Shown here: piece after piece, positions 31,397-41,225 of the stretch | Numbering within the stretch: the first letter of the stretch is position 1 | Layout: every line of letters begins with the position of its first letter | Assembly (NCBI GenBank): GCA_964508025.1 | Contig: CAZDSF010000005.1 | Location: forward strand, 1-64,000 | Direction: 5' to 3' | Source: JAAZNO01 sp964508025 | GTDB taxonomy: Bacteria; Chloroflexota; Anaerolineae; B4-G1; SLSP01 | Length of the DNA: 64,000 bases | The notes under the pieces: generated by a model | Told to the model about the DNA's origin: nothing | Databases searched by the model: none | Seen by the model: the letters and a program-made list of their open reading frames with translations, nothing else | Made by a program: the position numbers and the translations under genes

Positions 31397-31437
31397 GCTA
31401 GTCTCGTGAGCGTATTACGCTCACGAGACTAGCTTTT
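31397..31437 (+). terminator. long hairpin downstream of the SBBP gene
   Basis: GCTAGTCTCGTGAGCGTA pairs with its complement over about 17 bases with almost no loop, followed on the plus strand by TTTTCT. It lies between the SBBP gene end and arsC, and no plus-strand gene enters it, so it may serve the minus-strand gene as a processing or stop hairpin. Confidence 0.55.
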
Positions 31438-31474
31438 CTAGCCATTGTAGCTGCTCGCTCTAGCGCTAACCGCG

Positions 31475-34045
31475 TCACGGCGAGAGTTGTTGCCTCAGCG
31501 TAAGCGGTAAATATACCTTATAGCCGTTGACGTAGGCCGCGCGGATGTACACGGCGCCGAGACCATCAGCGATGCGCGCCCGGTTGACGGCGACCGGCGC
31601 GGCGCCGGTGGTGGAGGTGAGGGCGGCGCTGTAGGTGAGCGTGACCACGGCTCCGGCAGCCACCGTCCCGTTCCAGGTGAGCGTCTGCCCGGCGACGACG
31701 GGCGCGGCGCCCGCGCTGGCTTGCGGCGCTCCGTGGAAAAGCAGCGCAGCAGGCAGCGTATCGGTGACGCGCGCGCTGGCCGCCAGGACGCCGCTGTTGA
31801 CCAGCCGCACCGTGAACGTGACCACCTCACCCACCACGGCCCGCTCCGGCGCAACAGTCTTGGTCGAAGGCTCAAGATTGGGGCGCGGCGGGACGGCAGC
31901 GCAGACCACGAAGCCATCGCTGTTGCCGTTGAACGTCGTGTCATAAGCGCCGGCTGTAATGAGCGCATCGCCATAGATCGTATTGCCGGCCACGCACGCG
32001 GTCTGCGCATCGGCGGCGGCAATGCCGCGCCCGTTATGTCCGCTCAGATAGGTGCTGTAGATCAAATCCGCCGCGCCCTGCCCTTGCAGGCGCAGGCGGG
32101 TCAGAAACGCATCCCGCTCGCCGTTGCGGAAGCCCTGCTGCGCGTCCGCCGTCTTGGGGAAGTCGGAAGAGGCTGTCGCGCCGGTCACAAGCACATCGCC
32201 ATTGGGCAGCAGCGCAATCCCGCCGAAGTCATCGGTCATATCGTAATGGTCGCCCTCGGCCATAGCCCCGCCCAGGAACGTCCCGTAGCGCAGGTCGGCG
32301 TTTCCCTGCCCGCCAGGGTGCAATTGGATGACAAACGCATCGAACCGCGCGCTGTTGCAATTGCCATCGCTGCCGCAGGTGGTGTCGAATGCGCCCGTCG
32401 TGGTGGGGAAATTGGGGCTGCGCGTCGCGCCAGTGACGTAGATCAGACCGGCAGCGTCCACCGCAATCCTATAGCCCACGTCGTAGTTGCTCCCATCCAG
32501 ATAGGTGCTGTACCGGAGATCGCTTGCGCCGCCGCCCGTCGGGTTGATTTTGGCGACAAAAGCCGAGCGATCGTCGCTGCGCGTGGCGGCATAAGCGCCC
32601 GCCGTGATGGGGAAATCGCCGTAGCTGTTGTAGATGTGCCCGGTAAGGTAAGCATTGCCGACGCTATCCACCGCGAGAGCATACGCACTCACGCTGTTGC
32701 TGTTGCCAAAGTAGGTGCTGTAGACCAAATCGCTCGCGCCGCCGCCCGCCGGATTCAGCACGGTCAGGAACGCATCCTGAAGACTGCCCTGCGATCCGGC
32801 ATAAGTTCGATCATAAGCGCCGGCGGTCGTGGGAAAATCTGTGGAGCTGGTGCTACCGGCGATGTAGATACGCCCGTTGTGTACCGCAATGCCCCAGCCT
32901 TCATCATCGAAGCGATTGGCGCCGTTGAAGTACCGTCCCGATCCGCCCAGATAGCTGCTGTAGGCCAGCGCGCCGGTGGGCGTGAGCCTGGTGACGAAGG
33001 CATCGCCATATTGCCGCGAGGTAGTTGGCCCGTTATACGTGCGGTCATAAGCGCCGGCGGTCGTGGGAAAGTCGCCGGAACAGGTAATGCCGGTGACATA
33101 AGCAAAGCCGCCGGCGTCCACGGCAATGGCGTTGCCGCGTTCGGCATCATAGTTGCTGGTGTAGCTGCCGCCCAAATAGGTGCTGTAGATCAGCGTCCTG
33201 CCATCGGCGGCGAGGCGAGTCACAAAGGCATCTTCGCTGCCGCTGACCGTCACCGCACCGGTGGTGCGCGGGAAAGCGGCGCTGCGGGTCATGCCGGTGA
33301 CGTAAACGCTACCGTCATTGCCAACGGCAACCGCGCGCGCTTCGTCATCGCCGCTGCCGCCGAGGTAGGTCCCGAAGAGACCGGTCCCGGCCAAAAGCGC
33401 CGCCGCGCTGGCAGGGCTTTCCGGGGCGCGGGCGTCCAACTGCGCCACATCGCCCTGGATCGCCGTCGCGGCCAATGGCAACTGGAGCGCGCCCAACGCC
33501 GTGTGAATCTGCAACCCGGCGCGGTCGGCCTGCAACGCCTCCGCGCCCTCGACGCGCACCGCGAGCGTCTCCACGGCCGTCACCCGCCAGGCCAGGCCCG
33601 CGCCGCGCCCATCGAGCTCCAGCGCCGCGCCGGGAGCTACCCCCTCGATGCGCACCGCTTGCCAGAGCGGGACGTCTGCCCGCCAGATCGCCGGATCGCC
33701 GCGGTAATAGTTCAGCCGACCGGGAGCGCGCTGCAAGGGGGTGAAGCGCAAAGCGGCGCCTTCCGGGAAGGTCAGGCGCACGACTGCCGCGCGCGCGCTC
33801 CCTGGCTCAACCTGCATCAGCCACAGCGCGTCAGCGGCGAGCCACAACATCCCCCCCTCGAACTGCGCCTGGAAACGCACCTCGGCGGGAAATTGCCCCC
33901 GATTCTCCACAAAGACAGTCGCTCCTGCTGCGATCTCGGCCCCAGACGCCGCCTCCGCGACAGCGGGCAGCGGGAGCGGACTCAGCGCACTTGCCAGCAG
34001 CGCCGCCAACGCCAACACTGTGATTCCAACCTGCCATGCTTTCAT
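31475..34045 (-). CDS. secreted SBBP-repeat protein with DUF7948-like and DUF11 domains
   Basis: An 856-residue exported protein. A signal peptide (MKAWQVGITVLALAALLASA) leads into VFVENRGQFPAEVRFQAQ, the DUF7948-like start. From about 230 to 700 there are roughly ten SBBP repeats of the GTYLGGSGDDEARAVAVG / VYVTGMTRSAAFP type, predicted to form a beta-propeller. The end is a DUF11 domain (VVGEVVTFTVRLVNSG). ATG 34045 has AGGAGGT upstream. The role is unknown; surface adhesion or polymer binding is inferred from the architecture. Confidence 0.85.
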   Translation of the reverse strand: MKAWQVGITVLALAALLASALSPLPLPAVAEAASGAEIAAGATVFVENRGQFPAEVRFQAQFEGGMLWLAADALWLMQVEPGSARAAVVRLTFPEGAALRFTPLQRAPGRLNYYRGDPAIWRADVPLWQAVRIEGVAPGAALELDGRGAGLAWRVTAVETLAVRVEGAEALQADRAGLQIHTALGALQLPLAATAIQGDVAQLDARAPESPASAAALLAGTGLFGTYLGGSGDDEARAVAVGNDGSVYVTGMTRSAAFPRTTGAVTVSGSEDAFVTRLAADGRTLIYSTYLGGSYTSNYDAERGNAIAVDAGGFAYVTGITCSGDFPTTAGAYDRTYNGPTTSRQYGDAFVTRLTPTGALAYSSYLGGSGRYFNGANRFDDEGWGIAVHNGRIYIAGSTSSTDFPTTAGAYDRTYAGSQGSLQDAFLTVLNPAGGGASDLVYSTYFGNSNSVSAYALAVDSVGNAYLTGHIYNSYGDFPITAGAYAATRSDDRSAFVAKINPTGGGASDLRYSTYLDGSNYDVGYRIAVDAAGLIYVTGATRSPNFPTTTGAFDTTCGSDGNCNSARFDAFVIQLHPGGQGNADLRYGTFLGGAMAEGDHYDMTDDFGGIALLPNGDVLVTGATASSDFPKTADAQQGFRNGERDAFLTRLRLQGQGAADLIYSTYLSGHNGRGIAAADAQTACVAGNTIYGDALITAGAYDTTFNGNSDGFVVCAAVPPRPNLEPSTKTVAPERAVVGEVVTFTVRLVNSGVLAASARVTDTLPAALLFHGAPQASAGAAPVVAGQTLTWNGTVAAGAVVTLTYSAALTSTTGAAPVAVNRARIADGLGAVYIRAAYVNGYKVYLPLTLRQQLSP

Positions 34046-34061
34046 TTTCGACCTCCTGATT

Positions 34062-34283
34062 CTAGTCTGCTGAGATGCTATCCGACCCATCACCCGGCGC
34101 CAGCGTCACGTTGACCAGCGCCCCGCTCAGATAAGTCGCCAACGCGGTCGCGCTCTCGAAGAGCCAGCACCGCCGCGCGCCGAAAACCTCTTCCAGCATA
34201 AAGCGCGGCGCGCCTTCCTCCTGCCAACAGCGGAGCAGGTACGCCTGATACGAAGCGCGGGCGACGGTCAACACGGATTCCAT
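34062..34283 (-). CDS. small conserved hypothetical protein
   Basis: A 73-residue protein, MESVLTVARASYQAYLLRCW then FMLEEVFGARRCWLFESATA. I have seen this YQAYLLRCWQ pattern in many Chloroflexota, often beside SARP regulators and SBBP genes, but it has no known function. It starts 16 bases upstream of the SBBP gene and probably shares its transcript. No clear ribosome site. Confidence 0.6.
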   Translation of the reverse strand: MESVLTVARASYQAYLLRCWQEEGAPRFMLEEVFGARRCWLFESATALATYLSGALVNVTLAPGDGSDSISAD

Positions 34284-34389
34284 GGTTTCATGATACCGGT
34301 GCAGCGTTCGCTAATCGTTCGGAAAACGGTTAGATGCCGGCAGAAATCATGCTACAATAATGCCAATTCCCTGTGCAGCCGATTTGACC

Positions 34390-37300
34390 ATGCCCGAATT
34401 TATCATTCGCCTCACCGGTCCACCGCAGGTGGAACACAACGGCCAGCCGTTGCGCGGCTTCGAGTCGGATAAGGCGCTGGCGGTGCTGGCCTATCTGATT
34501 TTGCAGGGCCGCGCCCTGTCCCGCGAAACGCTGACCGGGCTGTTCTGGGGGGAGCTGTCCCAGGAACGCGCGCAGGGCAATCTCCGCCGCGTGCTGCACA
34601 ACCTCACCCATCTGCTCCCCGGCTGCCTGGAGGTGGAGCGGCGCAGCGTCTGCTTTTGCGCCGTTGATGGCGCCGCCGGCCCATATCTGGTGGATGTGCT
34701 GCACTTTGCCGCCCTCGCTGCCCACGACGATCTCCCCTCCCTGGAAGAGGCCGCGCTGTGGTTGGGCGGGCCGCTCCTGGAGGGATTGACGCTCCGCGAC
34801 TGCCCGGATTTCGAGCTGTGGCTGGCCGGTGAGCGGGAGCGCTGGCTCCATGAGGCGCTGCGGGTGTTGGAGATGCTCGCCGAAGCTCACGCCCGGCGCG
34901 GCAACCCGGCCCGCGCGCTGACCTATGTGGCGCGGATGTTGGCCCTGGCTCCCTGGCGGGAGAAATCGCACCGGCGCAAGATGCTGCTGCTGGCCCGGTT
35001 GGGGCAGCGCAGCGCCGCGCTCAAGCAGTACGCGCAATGTCGCGCCATCCTGGAAGCCGAACTCGGCGTGACGCCGGCGGCAGAGACCGAACGCCTGGTG
35101 GAACGCCTTCGCCAGCAGGCCGCGCCGCTCGCTGCGGCGCAGATCCCCGCGCTTCCGCCGTTGGTGGGCCGACAGGCGGAACTGGCGGAGATCATCTTCC
35201 AGTTGACCGATCCCGCCTGCCGCCTGCTCACCCTCGTCGGGCCGGGCGGTGTGGGCAAGACGCGCCTGGCGTGGGAAATCGTCGCGCGGTTGGCGCACAC
35301 TTTCATGGATGGGGCGACGCTGGTCGCATTGGACGAAGTGTACCAGGCGGAGGCGCTCCCCGGCGCGGTGTTGTTGGCGTTGGGGACGCCCCTCGCGGGG
35401 GAGATGCCGCCCGCTGCTGTGCTGCGCCAGCTGTTGCGCCACCGCGAGGTGCTGTTGGTGCTGGACAACTTCGAGCAGTTGGTGGAACACGCCGCAGAGC
35501 TCTCGCAGTGGTTGCGCGAAGCGCCCGCGCTCAAATTGCTGGTCACGTCGCGCGAGCGGCTGCGCCTGCGCGATGAGTGGGTCTTCCAGGTGGGTGGGTT
35601 GAGCCTGACCCGCACCGGCGATGCGGTTGCGCTCTTCCGGCAGCGCGCCTGGCAGGCCGGGGGCCTGAGCGCGGCAACGCCGGAGATGCTGGAAGCCATT
35701 GCACAGCTGTGTTCCCTGCTGGCGGGGCTGCCCCTGGGCATCGAGCTGGCTGCCGCGCTGAGCGCGGAGCTGCCGCCGGAGACGCTGCTGGAGCGTCTTC
35801 GACACACCTTCGATGCGCTGGAATCCCCATTGCGCGATCTGCCCGCGCGCCATCGCAGCCTGCGGGCCGTTTTCGAGACGTCGTGGGCATGGCTCACGCC
35901 GGGTGAACAGGCGACTTTCCGCCGGCTGGCGGTCTTCCAGGGCGACTTTACGCCAGCAGCCGCGCAGCAGATCACCGGGGCGCCGCGCGGGAAGCTGGAT
36001 GCGTTGGTCGCCAAATCGTTGGTGCAGCGTGTGGGCGACCGCATGACTCTCCACGCGCTCACCCGGCAATACGCAGCGGAACGTTTGCAGCAGGCCGAAG
36101 ACACACCCGAAACCATTCAGGCCGCCCACGCCGATTATTACCTGTCTCGGCTCCGGCAGGGCGCAGCGGCGTTACGCACCGACACGAACAACATCTACGC
36201 GGCGTGGACCTGGGCCGTGGCCCGCCGCGAACTAGCACGATTGGATCAGGCGCTCGAGGGCCTGGCTGCGGCCAGCATCACCCTGGGGCTGTATGCCGAG
36301 GGTGCAGCGCACTTTGCCGCCGCCATCGCCGCGCTGGGAACGCCGGATTCGGCGGCGGAGACGCGGCTGCTGGGCCGGCTCCTGGCGCGCGGCGCGGAAC
36401 TCCTCTACCGGCAGAGCCGCCTCGCGGAGGCGCAAGAGCACCTGCTGCGCGCGCTATCTCTGGTACAGGCGGAGGATCCCGCCGAGGCCGCTTATTGCCT
36501 GCACAACCTCAGCTACGTGGCCTATCTCCAGGCGCGCTTCGAGGAAGCAGTGGCGTATGCCCGTCGCAGTCTCGCGCTGAGCGCAGCGCTGGAACGGCCC
36601 ATTCACAGCGCGGTGGCCTATAACCATCTGGGGATGGCCTATCACCGGCTGGGACAGACGGCGCAGGCCCGCGAGAGCTATGAGCGTGCGCTATCCCTGT
36701 TCCGCCAGCACGAACCGGGACGCGGGCTGGCGCTCACCCTCAACAACCTGGCGAATCTGCTGCTGGAATCCGCAGAATGGCCGGCGGCGGAGGGGCTGTA
36801 CCGCGAGAGCCTGGCGCTTTCCGAGCAGTTGCAGTACACGCATGGGCGCGCGCTTGCGCTCAACAATCTCAGCTATGTGCTGCACCGGCAGGGCCAAAAC
36901 GCCGCAGCCGAGGCGTTGGCGCAGGAGGAACTGGCTCTGGTGCAACAGATGGGCGACGCGCTCAGCGAGGCCGGTTCGTTGGACACGCTGGGGATGCTGG
37001 CGTTAGCGCAAGGCGACGCGGCGCGCGCGGAGGGCTATCACACGGCCAGCCTCAGGTTGTGCCGGGAATTGGAGAATCCCTGGGGCAGCGCCACGGAGCT
37101 CAACGCTCTGGGGCAGCTGGCGCTGTTGCGCGAAGCGTTCCCTGCTGCCCGCGCCCACTTTACGGAAGCCGCACGGCTGGCCCTCAGCATCGAGGCGACG
37201 CCGGTAGCCCTGGCCGCGTTGGCGGGGGCAGCTGCCGCTTTGCAGGGCGAGGGCGACGCGCGCCTGGCTCTGGCGCTGTTCACCTGCGTCGCGCACCATC

Positions 37301-37422
37301 CAGCAGCCACGGCGGACTTGCGCGCTGAGTCTACCGAACGCTGTGCGGCGTTGCGCGCGCGGGTCGGGGAGGATGGCGTCGTGTGGACGTTGCCGGAGGC
37401 GGTCAGGATACTGGCGTCTTGA
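34390..37422 (+). CDS. SARP/BTAD regulator with NB-ARC ATPase and TPR repeats
   Basis: A 1010-residue AfsR-like regulator. The N-terminal winged helix is short (FIIRLTGPPQVEHNGQPLRG, KALAVLAYLILQGRAL), then a BTAD domain (to about 240), an NB-ARC ATPase with LTLVGPGGVGKTRLA (P-loop about 284-291) and LLVLDNFEQLVEH, then TPR repeats from about 600 on (YNHLGMAYHRLGQTAQARES and similar). ATG 34390 is chosen over an ATG ten codons earlier because family members start with the first beta strand. It is divergent from the small protein and the SBBP gene, which it may control. Confidence 0.88.
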   Translation: MPEFIIRLTGPPQVEHNGQPLRGFESDKALAVLAYLILQGRALSRETLTGLFWGELSQERAQGNLRRVLHNLTHLLPGCLEVERRSVCFCAVDGAAGPYLVDVLHFAALAAHDDLPSLEEAALWLGGPLLEGLTLRDCPDFELWLAGERERWLHEALRVLEMLAEAHARRGNPARALTYVARMLALAPWREKSHRRKMLLLARLGQRSAALKQYAQCRAILEAELGVTPAAETERLVERLRQQAAPLAAAQIPALPPLVGRQAELAEIIFQLTDPACRLLTLVGPGGVGKTRLAWEIVARLAHTFMDGATLVALDEVYQAEALPGAVLLALGTPLAGEMPPAAVLRQLLRHREVLLVLDNFEQLVEHAAELSQWLREAPALKLLVTSRERLRLRDEWVFQVGGLSLTRTGDAVALFRQRAWQAGGLSAATPEMLEAIAQLCSLLAGLPLGIELAAALSAELPPETLLERLRHTFDALESPLRDLPARHRSLRAVFETSWAWLTPGEQATFRRLAVFQGDFTPAAAQQITGAPRGKLDALVAKSLVQRVGDRMTLHALTRQYAAERLQQAEDTPETIQAAHADYYLSRLRQGAAALRTDTNNIYAAWTWAVARRELARLDQALEGLAAASITLGLYAEGAAHFAAAIAALGTPDSAAETRLLGRLLARGAELLYRQSRLAEAQEHLLRALSLVQAEDPAEAAYCLHNLSYVAYLQARFEEAVAYARRSLALSAALERPIHSAVAYNHLGMAYHRLGQTAQARESYERALSLFRQHEPGRGLALTLNNLANLLLESAEWPAAEGLYRESLALSEQLQYTHGRALALNNLSYVLHRQGQNAAAEALAQEELALVQQMGDALSEAGSLDTLGMLALAQGDAARAEGYHTASLRLCRELENPWGSATELNALGQLALLREAFPAARAHFTEAARLALSIEATPVALAALAGAAAALQGEGDARLALALFTCVAHHPAATADLRAESTERCAALRARVGEDGVVWTLPEAVRILAS

Positions 37423-37456
37423 GCGCGGGAATCAAGTTTCCATACTGCGCTAACCA

Positions 37457-37493
37457 AAACGGCTGGCCCACGCCAGGCGAGCCAGCCGTTATT
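37457..37493. terminator. bidirectional hairpin between convergent genes
   Basis: AACGGCTGGC pairs with GCCAGCCGTT (10 base pairs), flanked by short A and T runs. It lies between the SARP gene and aguA, which converge. Confidence 0.7.
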
Positions 37494-37514
37494 CCAGGGC
37501 AAACGCTGGTCGCT

Positions 37515-38609
37515 TCAGCCGCGCGGCTGTTGTTGCGTGATGCAGTGAATGTTGCCGCCGCCGAGTAGGATTTCGCGCGCCGGCGCGCCGACCACCTGGC
37601 GTTGGGGGAAGAGCGCCTGTAATTGCGCCAGCGCCGCCGCATCGTGCGGATCGTCGAAGGTGGGGACAATCACGCCGCCGTTGCTGATGAGGAAGTTGAT
37701 GTACGATGCCGCCATGCGGTCGCCTTCCTTGCGGGGCAACGTGCCATCCACCGAATCCACGCCGGCGGCCTCTTCCGCCGTGATGATGATCGGATTGGGC
37801 TGGTGAATCTTGTGGATTTCCAGCGCGCGCCCGCGGGCATCGGTGGCTTGTTTGAGAATCTCGTAGTTCTCCAGCGAAATGGCGTACTGCGGATCATCCC
37901 GATCTTCCGTCCAGGTGAGGGCTACCACGCCGGGGCGGATGTAGCAGCAGAGATTATCAACATGTCCGCTGGTCTCGTCGTTGTAAACGCCGCGCTCCAG
38001 CCAGATGATGGTCTCCACGTTGAGATAGTCTTTGAGAAGGGTTTCGATTTCGTTCTGGCTCAGAGCCGGGTTGCGGTTAGGATTGAGCAGGCATTCCCGC
38101 GTTGTGATCAGCGTCCCCTCGCCATCAACATGGATAGAGCCGCCTTCGAGCACGAGCGGCGCTTTGTAACGCGGGACGCGCTCGAGCTCGGCGATTTTCT
38201 GCGCGACCAACGCATCCTGATCCCAGGGGAAATAGAGACCGCCATTGAGACCGCCCCAGGCATTGAAATCCCAATCCACCAGGCGCACCTGCCCTGCCGC
38301 ATTGACCACGAACGTTGGCCCGCAATCGCGGACCCACGCATCATTGCAGGCTAGTTCGACAACGCGGACTTCCGGCGGCAGCAGGTGCCGCGCGTTGAGG
38401 AATTGTCCACAGGAGACGCCCATCGTCACCGGGGTAAAGCGCGCGATGGCTGTGGCCACGTTCACGAACACGCGCTGGGCGGGCTTGGCGCCCAGCCTCC
38501 AGTTATCTGGACGCTCGGGCCAGAGCATCCATACCTGGGCCTGCGGCTCGAACTCACCGGGCATTCGAAAGTCATCCGCTTTGGGGGTACTGGTTAATGT
38601 CTGTGTCAT
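37515..38609 (-). CDS. aguA: agmatine deiminase
   Basis: A 364-residue amidinotransferase-fold enzyme that converts agmatine to N-carbamoylputrescine and ammonia. Conserved parts: WPERPDNWR, NDAWVRDCGPTF, LEGGSIHVDGEGTLIT, ETSGHVDNLCCY, and the catalytic Cys356 in GGGNIHCITQQ near the end. AGGAG precedes the ATG. It is downstream of the APC permease and the carbamoyltransferase, the agmatine deiminase pathway order. Confidence 0.94.
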   Translation of the reverse strand: MTQTLTSTPKADDFRMPGEFEPQAQVWMLWPERPDNWRLGAKPAQRVFVNVATAIARFTPVTMGVSCGQFLNARHLLPPEVRVVELACNDAWVRDCGPTFVVNAAGQVRLVDWDFNAWGGLNGGLYFPWDQDALVAQKIAELERVPRYKAPLVLEGGSIHVDGEGTLITTRECLLNPNRNPALSQNEIETLLKDYLNVETIIWLERGVYNDETSGHVDNLCCYIRPGVVALTWTEDRDDPQYAISLENYEILKQATDARGRALEIHKIHQPNPIIITAEEAAGVDSVDGTLPRKEGDRMAASYINFLISNGGVIVPTFDDPHDAAALAQLQALFPQRQVVGAPAREILLGGGNIHCITQQQPRG

Positions 38610-38617
38610 GTTAACTC

Positions 38618-40024
38618 CTATGCGCGCGCCTTCTCACGTTCGGCGACTTTGAGTAACACTTCGCCCACTACGATGGTGAGCAGCACGCCGATGAGCACGG
38701 GCGCAGCAAAGGCCCAATCTATCGGCTCGCCGGGAATCCAGATGAAAAAGATCACAGCCTGCACAATGAAAAGTTCACAGAGCACGGCCATCAGCCACGC
38801 CAGCGTTGGGCCGCCGGGCACGCGATAGGGCCGCGCGGCGCCCGGATCGCTCCAGCGCAGCTTGAGGAAGGCCGGGAACATGGCGAGGTACGGCAGCAGG
38901 AAGACCATCGAACTGAATGCGAAGAGCGTCCAGAAGAGATCCTCGGCGGCGCCGGCCATGAAGCCGTAGATGAGCAGCACAATGGTTGAGACGCTGCCGG
39001 TGATGATGAAAGCGCTGACCGGCGTTTTGAATCTGGGATGCTCCCGCCCGAAGATGGCGGGCAACTCGTTCGCCTTGGCGGCCTCAGCGGCGGTGCTGTT
39101 CGCGCCGATGGTCCAGGTAATCATGTTCGCCAGGAAGGTGTAGAGGGCGCCAAGGCCCAGCAGGGTCACGATCAAGCCGCCGACGCCGGAATCGCCGAAG
39201 ATGATCTTGAGGGTATCAATAATGCCCTCGACCAGACCCAGATCATCCAGCGGCACAGCCATCAACATACCGAGGGTGCCCAGCAGGTAGAATACGGCAA
39301 TGAGCACACCGGAAACTATGATGGCGCGGGGGATGGACTTGCCGGGATTTTCCAGGGCATCGCCGACGCCGGACATGAGTTCGAAACCCATGAAGTTGTA
39401 GACGATGACGGGTAGAAACCAGAGGCCCGCGTCGAGGGTGGGGAGCATCGCACCGAAAGAGAGATCGTTTGCCACGCCGTTCTTCCCGGCGTAGACAAAA
39501 GCGCCGATGCCGATAACCACCATGATCAGCGCCTTGAGGAAGGCCCCGATGTTGGGCACCCACTTGGAGACGTTGAGCGCCCGCGTACCGATCCAGACCG
39601 TGATCCAGCTCATCACTACGCCGAGGATGATCTGTGGCCACAACCCCATATCGGGGACGAAGAGCTGGGCGAACATGCCGGCAAAGAGTACGTAGACCGA
39701 GGGCATCCACAGCGCCACGTTGATCCAGTAGAGCCAGGTGGCGCGGGCGGCCCACTTCTCGCCGAAGGCATTGCGCACCCAGATGTAAAGCCCGCCCTCT
39801 TCCGGGTAGGTTGTGCCCAGTTCCGCCGTGATCAACCCGTAGGGGATGAAAAACAGCACCAGTGTGATGATCCACCATGCGATGGAAGGCGCGCCGATGG
39901 CGGCTGAGGGCGCTAACGTGTCAATGACGAGGATGGCGCAGACGGTAAACAGTGTCATATCGAGGGCGCGCATGGCCTTTTTGAGGCCGCCGCCCTTGGC
40001 TTGCGCTTGATTCTTCATGGTCAT
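38618..40024 (-). CDS. APC family amino acid/polyamine permease
   Basis: A 468-residue transporter with about twelve helices, starting MTMKNQAQAKGGG and GLKKAMRALDMTLFTVCAIL. The conserved APC helix-1 and helix-6 features appear in APSAAIGAPSIAWWI and FLPVIVYNFMGFELMSGVGD. Between an agmatine deiminase and a carbamoyltransferase it most likely carries agmatine in and putrescine out, like AguD, but the substrate is inferred from context only. AAAGGA precedes the ATG. Confidence 0.82.
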   Translation of the reverse strand: MTMKNQAQAKGGGLKKAMRALDMTLFTVCAILVIDTLAPSAAIGAPSIAWWIITLVLFFIPYGLITAELGTTYPEEGGLYIWVRNAFGEKWAARATWLYWINVALWMPSVYVLFAGMFAQLFVPDMGLWPQIILGVVMSWITVWIGTRALNVSKWVPNIGAFLKALIMVVIGIGAFVYAGKNGVANDLSFGAMLPTLDAGLWFLPVIVYNFMGFELMSGVGDALENPGKSIPRAIIVSGVLIAVFYLLGTLGMLMAVPLDDLGLVEGIIDTLKIIFGDSGVGGLIVTLLGLGALYTFLANMITWTIGANSTAAEAAKANELPAIFGREHPRFKTPVSAFIITGSVSTIVLLIYGFMAGAAEDLFWTLFAFSSMVFLLPYLAMFPAFLKLRWSDPGAARPYRVPGGPTLAWLMAVLCELFIVQAVIFFIWIPGEPIDWAFAAPVLIGVLLTIVVGEVLLKVAEREKARA

Positions 40025-40048
40025 GGTTCCTTTTAGGTTCGCAGAGCG

Positions 40049-41068
40049 CTAGCGGAGCGCCATTTGATTCAGGAACGATTCGATCTGGCCCTGATAATAG
40101 GCTTTCAAGGCTGCCGAAGGACGGGGCAGCCGGGGATAGAGCAACCAGGCCAGGATGCCTTTCTCGGCGTGCAGGCGGTTCTCCGCCTGATCGAAGATGA
40201 TGGATTGCGGGGAGTCCAGCACTTCATCGGTGGCTTCGACGCCCCGAGAGGCCGGCAGACAGTGCATCACTTTGCAGGTAGGGGGCGCTTTTTTGAGCAG
40301 CTCCATGTTGACCTGGTAAGTGGGCATGAACGCAGCGCGCCGCTCGGGAATCTCGTCTTCCTGGCCCACCCACCACCAGAGATCAGTATAGATGAAGTCT
40401 GCATGTGCCACCGCTGCCGCCACATCCTCCGTAATGGTCAACGTCCCGCCGGACTCGGCGCAGTTGGCCTCCGCGAGCGCGCGCCAGGCTGCCGGAGGTT
40501 GGTAGGCTTTGGGGGCGGCATGGGTAAAATTCATTCCCAATCTGGTACAGATGAACATCAGCGAGCTGAGCACATTGGTGGCGTCGCCCACGAAGGTCAC
40601 GTTGAGATCTTCCACGGCCAGGCCTTCCGGCAGGTGCTCGATCATCGTGGTGACATCGCAGATCACCTGGGTGGGGTGGTTGTAGTCGGTCAGCCCGTTG
40701 ATGACGGGCACGGTAGCATATTGGGCTAATCCCAGCATCGTCTCATGCTTGAGCGCGCGGAGGAAGATGCCATCGCACATGCGGGAGAGCACCTGCGCTG
40801 TATCGCCCAGCGTCTCACGCACGCCCAGATGAATCTCGCCGGGTTTGAGATAGAGCGCATGGCCGCCCAGTTCCGTCATCGCCACCTCGAAGGAGACGCG
40901 CGTGCGGGTGGAAGGTTCCTCGAAGATCATGGCGAGAGAAGCGCCTTCCAACAGCCGGGGCGTGCAGCCTTGTTTGTCGGCCTCTTTGATCAAGAGTATT
41001 AGATTGATAAGATCCAACAACTCTGCCTTGGTAAAATCCTGAACCGTGATAAAATGCTTTACTGTCAT
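40049..41068 (-). CDS. ptcA: putrescine carbamoyltransferase-like enzyme
   Basis: A 339-residue carbamoyltransferase that would turn carbamoylputrescine plus phosphate into putrescine and carbamoyl phosphate. It has the carbamoyl-phosphate loop PSTRTRVSFE and the HCLPASRGVE loop. The ornithine-type SMG loop is absent: its place is taken by TDLWWWVGQEDE, and the C-terminus carries an extra helix, as in putrescine-specific enzymes. Clustering with aguA supports this. An ornithine enzyme is the alternative. No carbamate kinase gene is seen nearby. AGGAGGT precedes the ATG. Confidence 0.75.
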   Translation of the reverse strand: MTVKHFITVQDFTKAELLDLINLILLIKEADKQGCTPRLLEGASLAMIFEEPSTRTRVSFEVAMTELGGHALYLKPGEIHLGVRETLGDTAQVLSRMCDGIFLRALKHETMLGLAQYATVPVINGLTDYNHPTQVICDVTTMIEHLPEGLAVEDLNVTFVGDATNVLSSLMFICTRLGMNFTHAAPKAYQPPAAWRALAEANCAESGGTLTITEDVAAAVAHADFIYTDLWWWVGQEDEIPERRAAFMPTYQVNMELLKKAPPTCKVMHCLPASRGVEATDEVLDSPQSIIFDQAENRLHAEKGILAWLLYPRLPRPSAALKAYYQGQIESFLNQMALR

Positions 41069-41190
41069 CCTGACCTCCTGTGTTTATGTCTTACGGCAAA
41101 TTGGTCTGCCAATTTCGTTGACTTGCCCAGCGCAAGGAAACGCCCGCGCAGGGACGTGTTTCTGACAAATCCGGGTTGGGTTGACGATCA

Positions 41191-41220
41191 GCAGGGCATA
41201 AGTGGCCGCTTATGCCCTGC
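41191..41220. terminator. hairpin after the Lrp gene
   Basis: GCAGGGCATAAG pairs with CTTATGCCCTGC (12 base pairs, six-base loop), six bases beyond the Lrp stop codon. No T run is seen. Confidence 0.6.
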
Positions 41221-41225
41221 GCTTG

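Noticed and set aside
31721..36129. Very long open frames opposite the SBBP gene (797 codons) and opposite the SARP gene (599 codons).
   Set aside because: They are mirror frames of GC-rich genes with no ribosome site and no recognisable domain; the real genes on the other strand have signal peptide, repeats or P-loop.
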